A DNA stretch of 64,000 nucleotides from positions 4,340,001 to 4,404,000 of the forward strand of contig OY754468.1 in assembly GCA_963575645.1 (NCBI GenBank), given 5' to 3'. Source of the DNA: Xanthostigma xanthostigma (lineage: Eukaryota; Arthropoda; Insecta; Raphidioptera; Raphidiidae). Positions 34,149 through 46,370 of this stretch are shown piece after piece (positions within the stretch are counted from its first letter, which is position 1; the number at the start of each line of letters is the position of its first letter). The notes under the pieces are model-generated. The model had not been told where the DNA came from. It made no database searches and was given only the letters and a program-made list of their open reading frames with translations. A program made the position numbers and the translations under genes.

Positions 34149-34787
34149 AATATGATCAGCGAACTGTTTCAATTTTTGACGTGAAACGTCTACTCGCGCG
34201 ATTGGATAGGAGTAAAAACGTGCAATTGGCGCGACAGTCGACACTTTGATCTCGCGACGTTACTTTTTTAGTTACTAGTATTTCGTTAGATGACAGCGCG
34301 TAACGCTTGCTGTGTGTAGGATTTTACCATGGCTTCTTGATGGCGACATCTGAAAATAGTCTAGTCTAACCAGAATAGTCACTTAAGTGGCGCTGCTAGT
34401 AACTTAAGGTTGCGGTGTACACAGGGCTTTAGGAAGTGTCCGTAGAGTTTCCATAGGGTTTTGTAGCTTAAAGTTGTATTTGGCAAGCTTTTTTTGTTTC
34501 ACGTCGGCCAAGCGTCCCACGACGGATCACATTTTTATAAAATAGGAAATTTTAAAGGAGTAAGGATCAAGGGCGTAGATATTTTTTTTCTGGGGGTTAA
34601 AGCAAAAAAATCATAATATTTTTTTTAAGTTTTATTAATATCAAAAAAGAATACTCACAAAGGAAGGTGTCAAGCAAAAGCTTAATTCCAAAAATAATTA
34701 TGTTACAAAATACGCTGTTGCAATCTTGCCTAAATTTTGTTTTTTAGATAAGTACCTATTCGTAATATTTTCAGTTTTATTTTTTAT
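34149..34787. other. no gene recognised
   Basis: No coding frame or repeat boundary that I can support. Confidence 0.45.
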
Positions 34788-35562
34788 TAGCGGTTCCGCC
34801 CGGTTTCACCCGCGTGCAAAAGAACAAATGGGAAAGGGAGGGACATGAGTACGCAAATTCATCTTAGTTTGTTGAATGTTGTGTCCAAATTTCATGATGA
34901 TCGGAGTTACCATTCAACAGTTTTTGTCGATAAAAAGCAGTAATTATACTTTTTATAAGTAGGTATAGATAATAAATTTCTTTTAAATCAATAATTACTG
35001 GAATTAATAAAATATAATAAATATTTAATTGAAAACACTGTAGGAAATTTTTTTTTATATAGGTCCCTATAGTTATAACAGTTTTCAAATGAGTTATTAA
35101 TTAGATTTAATTAATTTTAATTAGTCGTAAATAAAATTAAAATAAATTTAAATGTAAGAAAGTAATGTAGAAAATAAAAAAAAAATTAAAAATATATTCG
35201 CCCAACATGGGACTCGGTCCACGATCCTGATATTAAGAGTCACGTACTCTACCGACTGAGCCAGCCAAACTTCTGGATTTGCAACGCTAATATTGCTATA
35301 TTTAGTTACGGCATTTCACCTAAATAGAAAGTTATTTTTGAGATACATTTTGCAACATTTTTCATTGATGCTCCGCTCTTATTGGTCGCAGCGTGATATT
35401 ATACAGCCTATAGCCTTCCTCGAAAAATGGGCTACCCAACAATTTTTTTTTTCAATTTGAACCAGTAGTTCCTGAGATTAGCGCGTTCAACCAACCAAAC
35501 AAACAAACAAAAAACAAACAAGCAAACAAACAAATTCTTCAGCTTTGTATATTAGTATACAT
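34788..35562 (-). mobile_element. non-autonomous Helitron with tRNA-Lys-like segment
   Basis: Minus strand: begins near GTATACTAATATACAAAGCT, ends GGCGGAACCGCTAA before T. CTAA fits the CTRR end rule. Carries a tRNA-Lys-like block at 35194-35270. No Rep/helicase. Confidence 0.75.
35194..35270 (-). repeat. tRNA-Lys(CTT)-like segment in Helitron
   Basis: Minus strand shows GGCTCAGTCGGTAGAGTACG, the anticodon loop GACTCTTAAT, and a degraded B box (GTGGACCGAGTCCCA instead of GGGTTCGAGTCCC). Confidence 0.6.
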
Positions 35563-36600
35563 TATTATGGTCCTGGGGGATGGGGGTAATTACCTTGTTT
35601 ACCCCCCCCCCATATCTCCGCTTTTGATAAAGATTCTATTGAATTTTGAATTTGGGTATCTTCAGTGACGAATTTGTAAGATTTATGACTCGGGCAAAGA
35701 GGATTTCGTAAACATGAAAAACAACTATTTTGTAGAAGTCGTGCAAAAACTAGTGTATTGTCATACCTCCTATAAAATAACTGCTTTACGTGAATATATT
35801 ATGCAGGTATGTAAAGTGACCTATTATGCACTAGTGCTGTAATGAAAAACAAATGCAATTATTTAATGTTATTAACAATACTCGCCTGCTGTGTCAGTTT
35901 ATTTACAGGTGATAAAAATCAAACAGCAGTTCAGGATTGCATCAAATCAAAACATGTTTGGTACAAAATTTGTTTTCTTTGACCCAAAGAACAAAAATCC
36001 GAAATAAAAATATGAGTTCCTATTTTAAAAAGAGGAAGTGATCTTGATATTTCGGAAACACCTCCCTCTTGATTTCTTGCAACTTTTGTCTAAAAACTTT
36101 TTTTTAAACCCTTCCTTTATTATAGATAAATGATGTTCGGGTTTTAAAAATCCACCCTTGTATGTAGTCTAGTACCTACATTTATTCGTTCAGAACTTTT
36201 ACGGAATACTCGGTTTACGAGTTACAATATTCTGAACTTGATCGGTCTTATTTTAAATTGTTTTGTATGCCTTTGTATATAAACTAGACGTTACTATTGA
36301 TGAAGAGTAAGAATTATGGTAACAGGCATGATGACAGTATATAAAAGAATCAAAGAATAAATGGTTTTAGAAAAAAATATATGTTGAAAGGATTCTAAAA
36401 AATGACCCAGTGTTAATATAAACATTGAGAGTAATAATATTTTTAATAAAATAACAGTATAAAATACTGCAATCGGCCATGTTGACTGAAACACTGAATG
36501 ACGTCACGCCTTCTTAATTCAAAGAGAACAAAACACTTGAAGTAAATAATCAACGTGTCGCTTAAAGTTTTGTTGCGATTATCACTTCTGCATCATTTAA
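35563..36600. other. no gene recognised
   Basis: AT-rich; poly-C run at about 35606. Short frames only. Confidence 0.45.
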
Positions 36601-36784
36601 TTATGTAATTGGTTTGTTGTTTATTCTTTTTTTGTGATATTTTATAACACTTATGTCATAGGTTATTTTTGAGGTTAGTTGACTTGCAACTAAAGAAAAC
36701 TGTACTATTTTTACTACTAAGTATCTAATATTAAGAAAATAATTAATATAAATCATATTATCACTAAGTAAATTTACATACCTT

Positions 36785-36948
36785 TCTACGAAATACCTCT
36801 GCGCCACAGCTCTACATCCATAATTAATACAACATCTAATGTTAGCTGTCACAAAGGCGTAACATCGCAAGCATTTTCGCGATTTTTTTTCGGAAATAGT
36901 AGGCGTGTAGATACCTACATTATAGAACTGGATTTCAAAATCTGTCAT
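36785..36948 (-). CDS. orphan Cys-rich exon candidate (unknown)
   Basis: ATG at 36948 opens a frame with KCLRCYAF and RCCINYGC motifs and reaches VAQRYFVE before a good splice donor (AAAG then GTATGT at about 36784). The Cys pairs could bind zinc, but I recognise no family and no partner exon. The frame stays open past the donor to 36601. A chance frame is quite possible. Confidence 0.2.
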
Positions 36949-38470
36949 CGTACCGTTTGTCCGTAGTATTATTTTTCAAGATTAAAATGTGCTTTTCCCT
37001 TGCTGAAATATTTTTAGAATAAGCTGAATGTGAACGAAGTAGAACCTCTATTTTGTCTGCATTCAACCCCGACTTTAATCATAACAAACTTTGATGTTTC
37101 CACTATTTGTTCAGCATCAAGTATCCTGCACAATAGAACGGTAAATGGTACCTGCAGCCTGTATAATTATGAAGACTTCAGGAACGGTGAGAGATTGGGT
37201 TGTGTGAAACGCAACAGCACGGACAGCTTTTAATTAAAAAGTGAAATAATTGATTAAAGAGTGACGGCCGGTGCCGTGTTACCTGATACATTGGGTGATC
37301 GCAATTACCTAGGCTGATATATACTAGCAAAGCCATGACTTTGTAGTGACTCGGAAATCTCTCTTACTAATACACATATACTTTTATTCTGACTGAAGAC
37401 CTGAAGTAAATAATGCGCTAAGTGCCATTTTTGTAATTTTTAACACCGGATTTATGATGAATGTGCTAGCCCAGATTTAGTGTGTATTGCTCTAAGTGCC
37501 AACTCTACTCTGCTAGTTCAGACAGCTGCTAACAGAATGCGCCAGCTCTAAGTGCCATGCAGCTCAAAGTAAATTGTGATCTATGTGCCTCGCGCCAAAA
37601 CTCAGCTGTTCTGACTGTTCTGACTTCTGTATTGATTGTAGGAATAAACACTGTAAATCAATTTTAGCTATTGTTTATTAAATATAATTTGCTACTTCTG
37701 GAGTCAATTAATTTGATATAATTTGCTAACTGTTATAAAAATGTGATTATTTTTATTTGTGACACCTATATTTATTATTTTTTAATTGAAATTTAAGAGG
37801 CTGACTGCTTAATGTTTGTAGTGTTTGTGCTATATTATTTTATTGCCTGCCCTTAACACATCTTTCTTCTGCCACCATCTCCGACTCCGATTCCGGTTCC
37901 GACTCCGAAAAACCAAATTTAAAAACTCCGGCTCCGACTTCGGTTCCGATAAAACCACCTCCGTAACATTCCTAATTTTAACATGAACCAAAAGATAACT
38001 AATGGTATATTGGATTGAATGTAAGGAAGAATTTTCATCTATAATTATAGCTCAACGGAATAATAAACATTAATTTTCTAAGGCAATAATACTTACTTTG
38101 TTTTCAGTTTGTATCACATTTATATCCCTTGCATTTCCTTTTGTATTTGTCATAAATATACAATTAATATATCATTTTGTAAGAAATTTAATAAGCTTCA
38201 TTACGTTTTAAGGTTTTTTTTTCCTACGACGCTTAGTTTTTGAAATATTTAGGAAAAACTAAAATATGGGACATATCCCCCCCACCCCGCCTAAAGAAAG
38301 CGGCCCCTGGCTGGGGACTTTTGGTATGTTATACCTGTGGGTCAACCCTATTATAAAAAATATTAATCCAGACTATACAATTTTTTGCATTTATTTGCCA
38401 ATTTCGGGTCTTCGTTAACTGAACTATTAGGTCAAATAAGAAAATTAAAAAATATGTTTGTATTCTGCTA
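36949..38470. other. no gene recognised
   Basis: A short open plus-strand frame (37030-37233) lacks motifs. CTCCGACTCCGATTCCG-type repeats occur at 37880-37970. Confidence 0.45.
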
Positions 38471-38475
38471 GCAAT

Positions 38476-38660
38476 ATGATTTTTTTGGATTAGATGTCAG
38501 CCATTTATTTTTTTTTATTAAGATTTTTTTTTATTTAAGAAAAAAGACTTTGTTAGTCAATGATAATAATAACAGGTAATTATTGACTAACAAAGTCTTT
38601 ATTCTTTGTGATAAAACAATAATAATCAATAAATGGCTGACATCTAATCCAAAAAATTCA
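38476..38660. repeat. foldback element, about 80-bp arms
   Basis: GGATTAGATGTCAGCCATTT on the left mirrors AAATGGCTGACATCTAATCC on the right, around GTTAGTCAATGAT...TTGACTAAC. Confidence 0.8.
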
Positions 38661-38869
38661 TATTTACAATCACATCAGACGTATTAAATTCATATTTTAA
38701 ATCTGCTAGCAAGTAGCAAAGCTCTTTCCAACGATACCTACAAGCATTAGTAGTAAAAAATTGTTTGTATATGTGGCGTCCCCTCCAAATAAAATTTGAG
38801 TAACTTTAAATACGATTTTCGTTTTTGGGCTAAGGATTTACATATTATTCAAATCTTTGATTAATGTCT

Positions 38870-39005
38870 GATTAGAACTCTTCAATAAATAAAATTATCC
38901 ACCAAAAAAAATATATAATTAATACATTAACGTTAATGTATTAATTATATATTTTTTTTGTTAATATATTGTCTGAAAAATTGGTCGATAATTTTATTTA
39001 TTTAC
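38870..39005. repeat. short member of the 1915-2390 foldback MITE family
   Basis: Perfect centre ACATTAACGTTAATGT with flanking AATAAATAAAATTATC / GATAATTTTATTTATT arms. Confidence 0.75.
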
Positions 39006-39203
39006 ATATTATGTTTGATTTTCAAGTCGATATCTCATTGCGTTTAGATATTAGAAGGCTCTGATAGACGGAGGGACGAACGGACAACGTTGGCACAATA
39101 ATAAGTTTCCGTTAGGATTAGACCCTATGGTACGGAAACCTAAAAACAGGCATGTGACACGATACACACGACTGAGTGAAACTCCTTATTAAGATAATTT
39201 ATA

Positions 39204-39905
39204 TCTATACTAATATATAAAGCTGAATAGTTTGTTTGTTTGTTTAGTTGAACGCGCTAATCTCAGAAACTACTGGTTCGAATTGAAGGCTATAGGCTAT
39301 ATAATATCACGCTACGACCAATTGGAGCGGAACATCAACGAAAAATGTTGCAAGATGTATCTCAAAATTAGTCCGTCCGACAAATATTATCAGGTGAAAT
39401 GCCTTAACTAAATATTGCAATATTAGCGCGCTACATTTACAAGCCCGGATAGCTCAGTCGGTAGAGCGTAAGACTCTTAATGCCAGGATCTTGGGTTCAA
39501 GTCCCACGTCGGCGAATATATTTTATTTTTTTTATTTTCTACATTGCTTTCTTCTAAGGCTTACATTTCAATTGTTTAAAATTTTATTACGACTAATTAA
39601 AATTAAATAAATCTAATTAATAGCTTATTTAAAAACTATTACAACTATAGGTCCCTATAGGTATATAAAAATAATTTTCCTACAGTGTTTTCAATTAAAT
39701 ATTTATTATATTAAAAGAAATTTATTACTTAAAAAACGTATAAATACTGCTTTCTAACGACAAAAACTTTTGAACGGTAGCTCCGATCATTATAAAGTTT
39801 GGACACAACAGTCATCTCGGTAAACTAAGAAGCATGTGCGTACTCATGTCCCTTCCTTCCCCATTCATTCTTTTGCACCCGAGTGAAACCTGGCGGGACC
39901 GCTAG
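39204..39905 (+). mobile_element. non-autonomous Helitron with tRNA-Lys-like segment
   Basis: Starts TCTATACTAATATATAAAGC after A and ends GGGACCGCTAG before T, the textbook Helitron context. 702 bp, no Rep/helicase. Same family as 53010 and 60508. Confidence 0.85.
39443..39515 (+). repeat. tRNA-Lys(CTT)-like segment in Helitron
   Basis: 73 bp with A box TAGCTCAGTCGGTAGAGCG, anticodon loop CTCTTAA and B box GGGTTCAAGTCCC. The D, anticodon and T arms are recognisable. One acceptor base is missing and no poly-T terminator follows closely, so a functional tRNA is doubtful. Confidence 0.7.
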
Positions 39906-40389
39906 TCATTAAATAAAGAGATAAAAATTTGTTTGTTTGTAGAGGGCAATTTTTGAAACTATTGAACTGATTCCACAAATTCATTCACTAATAAAAAGCT
40001 ACACTATCCCCAGGCGCGGTCGCAGCCTGAAATTTTGGAGGGGGTCACTCACTACACTAATAAAAAATAGGTATCTGGAATAAATAAACATTATTGCATA
40101 AGACACAATTTTATTTTATACATTACCTATAAAACAAATGGAAACTATAAATTTATCGCTGTTAGGGGATAGCTAAAAATTTCCTTTTATTATTTGGCAA
40201 ATTTTTGAGATTTTTCAATTTGACCTTAGATTTTGGGGGGGTCATGTCCCCTGTGACCCCTTCCCCTCTTCGGACCGCGCCTGACTATCCCTAAGTAATA
40301 TGGACTGTATTTTATCACAATAAACTGGCTAAATTTGAGTAGGTATATGGTGAAAGTACAGTAATTTTATGGTGGAAGTACGGGTCTAT
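39906..40389. other. no gene recognised
   Basis: Contains a TTTTGGGGGGGTCATGTCCC block at about 40233; no coding sequence supported. Confidence 0.45.
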
Positions 40390-41062
40390 AAAAAAAAATT
40401 GGTTGTCTGTAAAGTCGGTTTACGGACGATAGTTTTACGTGATAACGTATTCCGTAATACATAACCTAAACCTCCCAAAATTTGGTTTCAATCCGCTTAT
40501 CCTTGGTGTCGGAATGATAAGAAATGTCAAAAGTGACGTTTGCAACTTACAAAGTATTATGTTCTAATAATAATTAGTTATTCCAATACTTAACTTAGAA
40601 GGCTTTGCATTTCACAATATACTAATGTCAAAAAATTGAATTAAACATTAGAAATGCAGCTGTTTTCATGTTAAGACAAGACATACGTTTGCTTCTAATT
40701 TCCATGTACGGCAAACAAAGACAACCGACCGCGTCGCGCCATGCATTACACAACATTGCATTTATACAGCTATTTTTCTATATAAATTTGTATAAAATAT
40801 TTTTCTATATAAATTTGTATAAAAAAACTGTTTAGGCAAATTCTGTTATACGAAATCTATGTAAAATGTTCTCCTCTTTCGTTTAAGACTGGTTTCAAAC
40901 CGATCTGATTTAAATTGAGCGAGAAATTAGCAAAAAGCACGCACAGGGTCAGGCGGAACGTTACGCGTTAGGAACGTTACGTTACACTTTTTCGAACATG
41001 CAGCCGGTGTTTTATCAATTTATAAGATTGGTGATTCATCAATTTATAAGACGTTATCACGT
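40390..41062 (+). mobile_element. M1 element, tandem copy 1
   Basis: Full-length M1: AATTGGTTGTCTGTAAAGTC end, a CGGAATGATAAGAAATGTCA block, CTCCTCTTTCGTTTAAGAC, CGCACAGGGTCAGGCGGAAC, and the GACGTTATCACGTCAAAA end. No open frame. Confidence 0.75.
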
Positions 41063-41638
41063 CAAAAAATTGGTTGTCTGTAAAGTCGGTTTACGGACGA
41101 TAGTTTTACGTGATAACGTATTCCGTAATACATAACCTAAACCTCCCAAAATTTGGTTTCAATCCGCTTATCCTTGGTGTCGGAATGATAAGAAATGTCA
41201 AAAGTGACGTTTGCAACTGTCAAAGTATTATGTTTTAATAATAATTAGTTATTCCAATACTTAACTTAGAAGGCGTTGCATTTCACAAAATACTAATGTC
41301 AAAAAATTGAATTAAACATTAGAAATTCAGCCGTTTTCATGTTGCATTTATACAGCTATTTTTCTATATAAAGTATAAAAAAACTGTTTAGGCAAATTCT
41401 GTTATACGAAATCTATGTAAAATGTTCTCCTCTTTCGTTTAAGACTGGTTTCAAACCGATCTGATTTAAATTGAGCGAGAAATTAGCAAAAAGCACGCAC
41501 AGGGTCAGGCGAAACGTTACGCGTTAGGAACGTTACGCGTTACGAACGTTACACTTTTTCGAACATGCAGCCGGTGTTTTATCAATTTATAAGATTGGTA
41601 ATTCATCAATTTATAAGACGTTATCACGTCAAAAAAAT
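41063..41638 (+). mobile_element. M1 element, tandem copy 2
   Basis: Directly abuts copy 1 and is nearly identical, with an internal deletion of about 100 bp around the CATGTTAAGACAAGACATAC block. Confidence 0.75.
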
Positions 41639-41684
41639 TGTCACTGTATTAACAGTGCAATGATTTTGTAAGATTATGTCTAGG

Positions 41685-42452
41685 GTAATTGCTCGTATTC
41701 CTCTCGAGAGAAAAAACTATGACTAATTTGGAATGATTTACCTCTATCACTTGGGGGTCGGAAATGCGTCATTTTTTTTATAATAAAGACAAGATTAGGA
41801 GAAGTTTTGTTCCAAAATATGTATTGAAGGAGATTTATTTGGTTGAGTAACAACTTACCAAAGTATCGCTTGTGGCCAACGTTTACCATCTTAACTTGCA
41901 TTGAGGTATGTTATAATGTTTGGTTTATCTGATTTGTAATGCATTTATCTTTAATTTAGAAATCTAATTAATATTAATGTAATTGAATACTATATAATAT
42001 GTTCATAGGCCCGGAGGATGAAAATATAATTTTCGAAACGTTGGCCGCAAGCGATACTTTGGTAAAGCTTATTTCTATTGTTCCTCAGCCAAATAAATCT
42101 CCTTCAATAATAAAGACACTGTAAAAAAATGTATTTTATTTTTTTTTATTTATTGTAAGTTTTAACACACAACATAAAATCTAACAGTAAATTTCGTGGT
42201 TTTTAGCTTTAGGATGGTTGGCTAATTATAGTAAGCTATCAAATCATGGAAAAATTCAGGCCAAAAAGTGAGAATATTTTTTTTTAATTTTAAACTTCCA
42301 AAATTAGGATTTTTGTAAAAAGAAAATCGAAGTAGATTTTCTCGAAAATGACACATTTTCGACCCCCAAGCGATAAAGGTTAAATCATTCCAAATTAGTC
42401 ATAGTTCCTTCTTCCGAGAGGAATACGAGCAATTATACCAGTCACCCTATAC
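41685..42452. mobile_element. DNA element with about 75-bp inverted repeats
   Basis: Both ends carry AATTGCTCGTATTCCTCTCG and TTTGGAATGATTTA in opposite orientation. A second inverted pair inside (AAGTATCGCTTGTGGCCAAC and mate; GGAGATTTATTTGG and mate) makes a nested foldback. The 73-codon minus-strand frame at 41680-41901 has no known motif. Confidence 0.7.
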
Positions 42453-42589
42453 TGACAAACGTGTTCCAAAACTGAAAATCGTATCTAAAACGTGTTTCCT
42501 AATTTAAAGGCCACAAATTTATAAACCCCCAATTTTGAAGGATCTATAGTAATATTGCCCCCACGAGTCCACTGTAAAGCGTTGTCGGT

Positions 42590-43290
42590 TGTTTTTAACC
42601 GACTTCAACAAAAAGGAGGAGGTTCTATGTTCGTCTGTATATTTTTTTTTAATGTATGTTCACCGATTTTTCCGTCAATTAGGCTTTTGAAAAAAAAATA
42701 ATTATCGATTTTTTTATTGTATTTTAAAACTTTATTATAAATAATATTGATAATCGATGCGAAAAACTTTCAAAAAACTTTTTTTAAATTAATTATAAGC
42801 AATTTAAAATTGATAAAATATTAAAAAAAATCACGTGACTGCAAAGCACTAAAATTGTTTTTGACAGTTGTGACGTCATAATGGTAAAATGTATATAAGT
42901 ACGCAGTATAATACTATTAATGGCTTCTACATATGTATTGACTAAAACATTATGACGTCACATTATGTTCGGGTAATGTCGGCGCGTTCTCGGAACTGGG
43001 TACAAAAATGTATTTTTAATTTGATATAACTTTTGAATTATAACGAAAATAAAAAAAAGAAAAATAGTTTTGTTATAAAACTAAAACTTATATACGATCT
43101 TTCCATTTATGACAAAAAAAAAATTTCATTCAAAAGCCCGGACCGATTTTCAATTTTTTTTTTATTCGAAAGAGTGCACCTCAGAGGTGGTTCCATCGGA
43201 ACCAAGTCAGGATCTGATGGTGGAATCCGGGGAAATCGAGGGAAACTCTCAAATTTCAAAGGCACGCATAATGTTTTTTATGTAGGTATG
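42590..43290. repeat. widespread insect repeat with CCGACTTCAACAAAAAGGAG
   Basis: The start ACCGACTTCAACAAAAAGGA and later GGTGGTTCCATCGGAACCAA look like repeats known from many insect genomes. Family name not assigned. Confidence 0.5.
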
Positions 43291-43334
43291 TTCACCGATT
43301 TTTAGTGTTAGATTAACACTAAAAAGAGAAAAAT

Positions 43335-43510
43335 AAAATATTTTTAACAAAAAGTAAAAAATAATTGCGTATTGAAATGTTTTGGAGTCGGTGTCAGCCA
43401 AAATGAAATCTATTCCGAGAACTACACCGACTCCAAAACATTTCAATACGCAATTATTTTTTACTTTTTAGTGTGATGTCGGTTCAATTTTTTTGTTAAA
43501 AATATTTTAT
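43335..43510. repeat. foldback element, about 75-bp arms
   Basis: AATAATTGCGTATTGAAATG and the rest of the arm mirror across a roughly 40-base centre flanked by GGAGTCGGTGT and ACACCGACTCC. Confidence 0.8.
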
Positions 43511-43707
43511 TAGAGACATACTCTGTATAATATTAAATTTCTTAGTTACACAGTAAGCTAGACACAATATACGTTGTGACGTCAGAGAGTACAATTAAAA
43601 AATAAAGTTTAAAATTTCGCATCAGTATCATAAAGTGGTTCAGTGCACTTGACAGACGGTACTGTCATCTCATTATTACGAAAAATAAGCTCTGGATGGT
43701 TCACAGT

Positions 43708-44083
43708 CTAGTAATGTGCGGGATCGTTAAAAATGTATATCCGCGGATACGGATTCGAATACGGATCATAAGTGTCCAGATCCGCGAATACGGATACGGA
43801 TCTCATTTTTTTTTACTCAGGTACTATTAGTAACTCACTACAATAAATGTTTAAATATTTAATTTTTGCAATATAAATGTGCCAAATATCAATATGTGAT
43901 TTTCTGAAATAAAAATTAATTTAAATGGAATTAATAGTAATTCATTGCTACCTATACTTAGAATTTCACATATACATAATGAAATTTAATAACATAAAAG
44001 ATCCGTCAAAAAGTAACGGATACAAATCTTTTTCTCCCTCGGATATCCGTGGATACGGATACGGATATCCGGCACATCACTAG
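43708..44083. mobile_element. hAT-like MITE
   Basis: Ends CTAGTAATGTGCGGG and CCGGCACATCACTAG. TTCACA flanks both sides (imperfect 8-bp duplication). Interior ATACGGATACGGAT repeats. Uninterrupted relative of the element split at 5222/9389. Confidence 0.7.
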
Positions 44084-44149
44084 TTCACACACATAACACA
44101 CTCTAGATAATTATTAAGCAGGCAGTTTAAATAAAACATTATTAGAGAT

Positions 44150-45075
44150 GAAACATTTTTACATGTTACACAAATATGCGTCGGTATAGAAAAACATTGC
44201 GAAACATTTGACATACGAGGTCCTATTAGCATATGGTATTATTATGTGGGGCTGTTCAGTGCATGTTGATCGTTTTTTTTTTCTTTTTAATTCAGAAGAT
44301 AATAATAATAATAATAAATTCCTTTAACTCCTAAGTGGAGCATAGGGTCTCTACGAAAATTTTGAATTTAGTCCTATCTTTTGCCATATGTTTGACTTGA
44401 AGCCAGGTAGTTCCTTGTTCCATAACTTCTTCACGAACAGTTCTTCTCCATTCCTCTTTTACGGTATCCCTGTGGGTTTCAATCCAAAGCTCTCTTCGTG
44501 TTGTCATCTGTCTTTCGTAGCATGTGTCCTTGTCCAATTCCATTTCCTACGTTTTATAGTTATACAGATTTGTTCAAGACATGCACGTTTCGTTGTTCGA
44601 GACGTGTTCGTACCATTTCACCTTGAGGATTGCTCTGAGACATTTGTTTGTGAAGATTTGCAGTTTAGTTGTTATGGCTTTTTGGTCACTTTCCAGGTTT
44701 CAGATCCATATAATATAGTGCATGTTGATCGTTTTTTTTCTTTTTAATTCAGAAGATAACCATTATGATACTTTGTGGTATAAATGATTCCAGACACTCA
44801 AACACCCAACAAAAATTACAAAAATTACTTAATGATTTCCTCTAAAACTCAGTTTCATCAAAAAGAGCACTACTATGGGTGTGAAAGTTTTTAATAATCT
44901 ACCTCGAGAAACAGTTGCCATTGAAAGGCTCTTAAAAAAGAATTACAAAAAATTCTTTATCGAAGACGTTTTTTATAGTGTGAATGCTTCATTCAATATT
45001 ATGTGATTATTAATGTAAATTTTATTTTTTTATAACGAATCATATAACTGTCACTATGAAATAAAGCTATTATTA
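44150..45075 (+). pseudogene. LINE RT C-terminal remnant, split by a second LINE
   Basis: Plus strand reads LLAYGIIMWGCSVHV before the interruption at 44303 and MGVKVFNNLPRET...RLLKKNYKKFF at the end. A TAACGAATCATATAACTGTC 3' region and AATAAAG follow. Degenerate. Confidence 0.65.
44303..44716 (-). mobile_element. RTE-like LINE 3' fragment with about 43-bp flanking duplication
   Basis: Minus strand carries YGSETWKVTKK and, at 44543-44331, WRRTVREEVMEQGTTWL...FVETLCST with a stop, the classic end of RTE-like RT proteins, then an ATT tail. AGTGCATGTTGATCG through AGAAGATAA is repeated on both sides (44258-44302 and 44717-44759). Confidence 0.8.
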
Positions 45076-45076
45076 T

Positions 45077-46370
45077 TAGAGCTATGAAAGTAACGAGAAA
45101 TTGTGTACCCGTACGTATTCGTTACTTAAAGAACCAGTAGGGGAAGGGGGGGGGGGGCATGATGGGGTACCTAAGGGAAATATCAAAAATACAGCATAAT
45201 CATTACGTTTGTTATTTTTATTTATTTATGGCACGATATCTAATTAATCTGAGTACAATTTGGCATAGTCTTTGGGAGATAAACGTACTTACTACATTTT
45301 TTTTAAAATAAATGATTTATTAGGAACATGCAAAAAATCATCTTGCCCCGTACCACGGGGCAAGATGGGGTAGGCTAATTATTATCACAATTTTGTTTAT
45401 TCTTAGCATTTTTTTGAGCCGAGGATCATTAGAATTGGATACTTTTCTCGGTTTTTTCAAATTGTCTAGCTCATTTTTATAAGGAGTTGAGGTAATGGTG
45501 GCTGTTTTATCTCTCCGGTATTGTTTCATCTTTTAATCTCGTTGGATTGAAGGGATTGGAAAAACATCACTAGGGGATGCGTTTTCAAAGCTAGATGCAC
45601 GGATGGGAGATTTAGAAGCAAAAGAATATCTTCAGAAGCAGATGTATTATTCAAAGTGGGCGTGACTTGCTTGTACCCCTTCTTGCCCCATATCCTATAT
45701 CTCGTCTTGCCCCAAAGGCTGACTTAGAAAAAAATAATTCCTCAAAAATAAAAATATTGATTGAATTTTTATTTCATTATACCACAACAAAGTAAACAAC
45801 ACTAGCAACCATATACCAGAAGAGACATCATTTGGATAGTCATTGTTACCTTACAATTAAGACATTTCAAACTGAATAAAATTAGATCGACGAGAGACTC
45901 AACATGATTTTCGTTTGTAAACGAAAAACGCGTGAACTTCCACGCACTGTTTCTGTCGCGCTAACCGTTGATCGAGTATGGCTTCTTATTGGCTTGTTGA
46001 TTTCAATTCGCAAACGTTTAGTTTCTTGTAAGTGTGCGTTACCCCGTCATACCTCGCGTCCCCGTCATACCCCCCCCTTCCCCTACCCGTTACTTTCGTA
46101 TCGTTACGTTACTCGTTACTTTTCATACGACATCCAATCGTGTACTAACAGCATCAAGCATGTAGCATCGCATATCGAGGCGCGTCGCATACGTGATACG
46201 CTATGACTTCGTTCGTATAACGTATAACCGTATCAAACGAGTCGAACTGATATGGATACGACAAATGCGAGTAACGAAATGAATTTGTAAGTAACGATTC
46301 GTTACTTCGAGTCAGACGATGTAGGTACCCGTTACTCAGTAACGAATACATACGGTTTGTTACAGCTCTA
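45077..46370. mobile_element. hAT-like element with 8-bp target duplication, host of another insertion
   Basis: Ends TAGAGCTATGAAAGTAACG and GTTTGTTACAGCTCTA. Flanks are ATTATTAT and ATTGTTAT (7 of 8). Interior is rich in GTAACG / CGTTAC repeats. Confidence 0.75.
45136..46087. mobile_element. DNA element with G-rich inverted ends
   Basis: Ends GTAGGGGAAGGGGGGGG and CCCCCCCTTCCCCTAC. Internal GGGGCAAGATGGGG / CTTGCCCCATATC motifs repeat. No transposase frame. Nested in the hAT-like element. Confidence 0.7.

Noticed and set aside
39443-39515. Functional tRNA-Lys gene
   Set aside because: Acceptor stem lacks a base and the segment recurs within every long Helitron copy, so it is better read as a captured relic.
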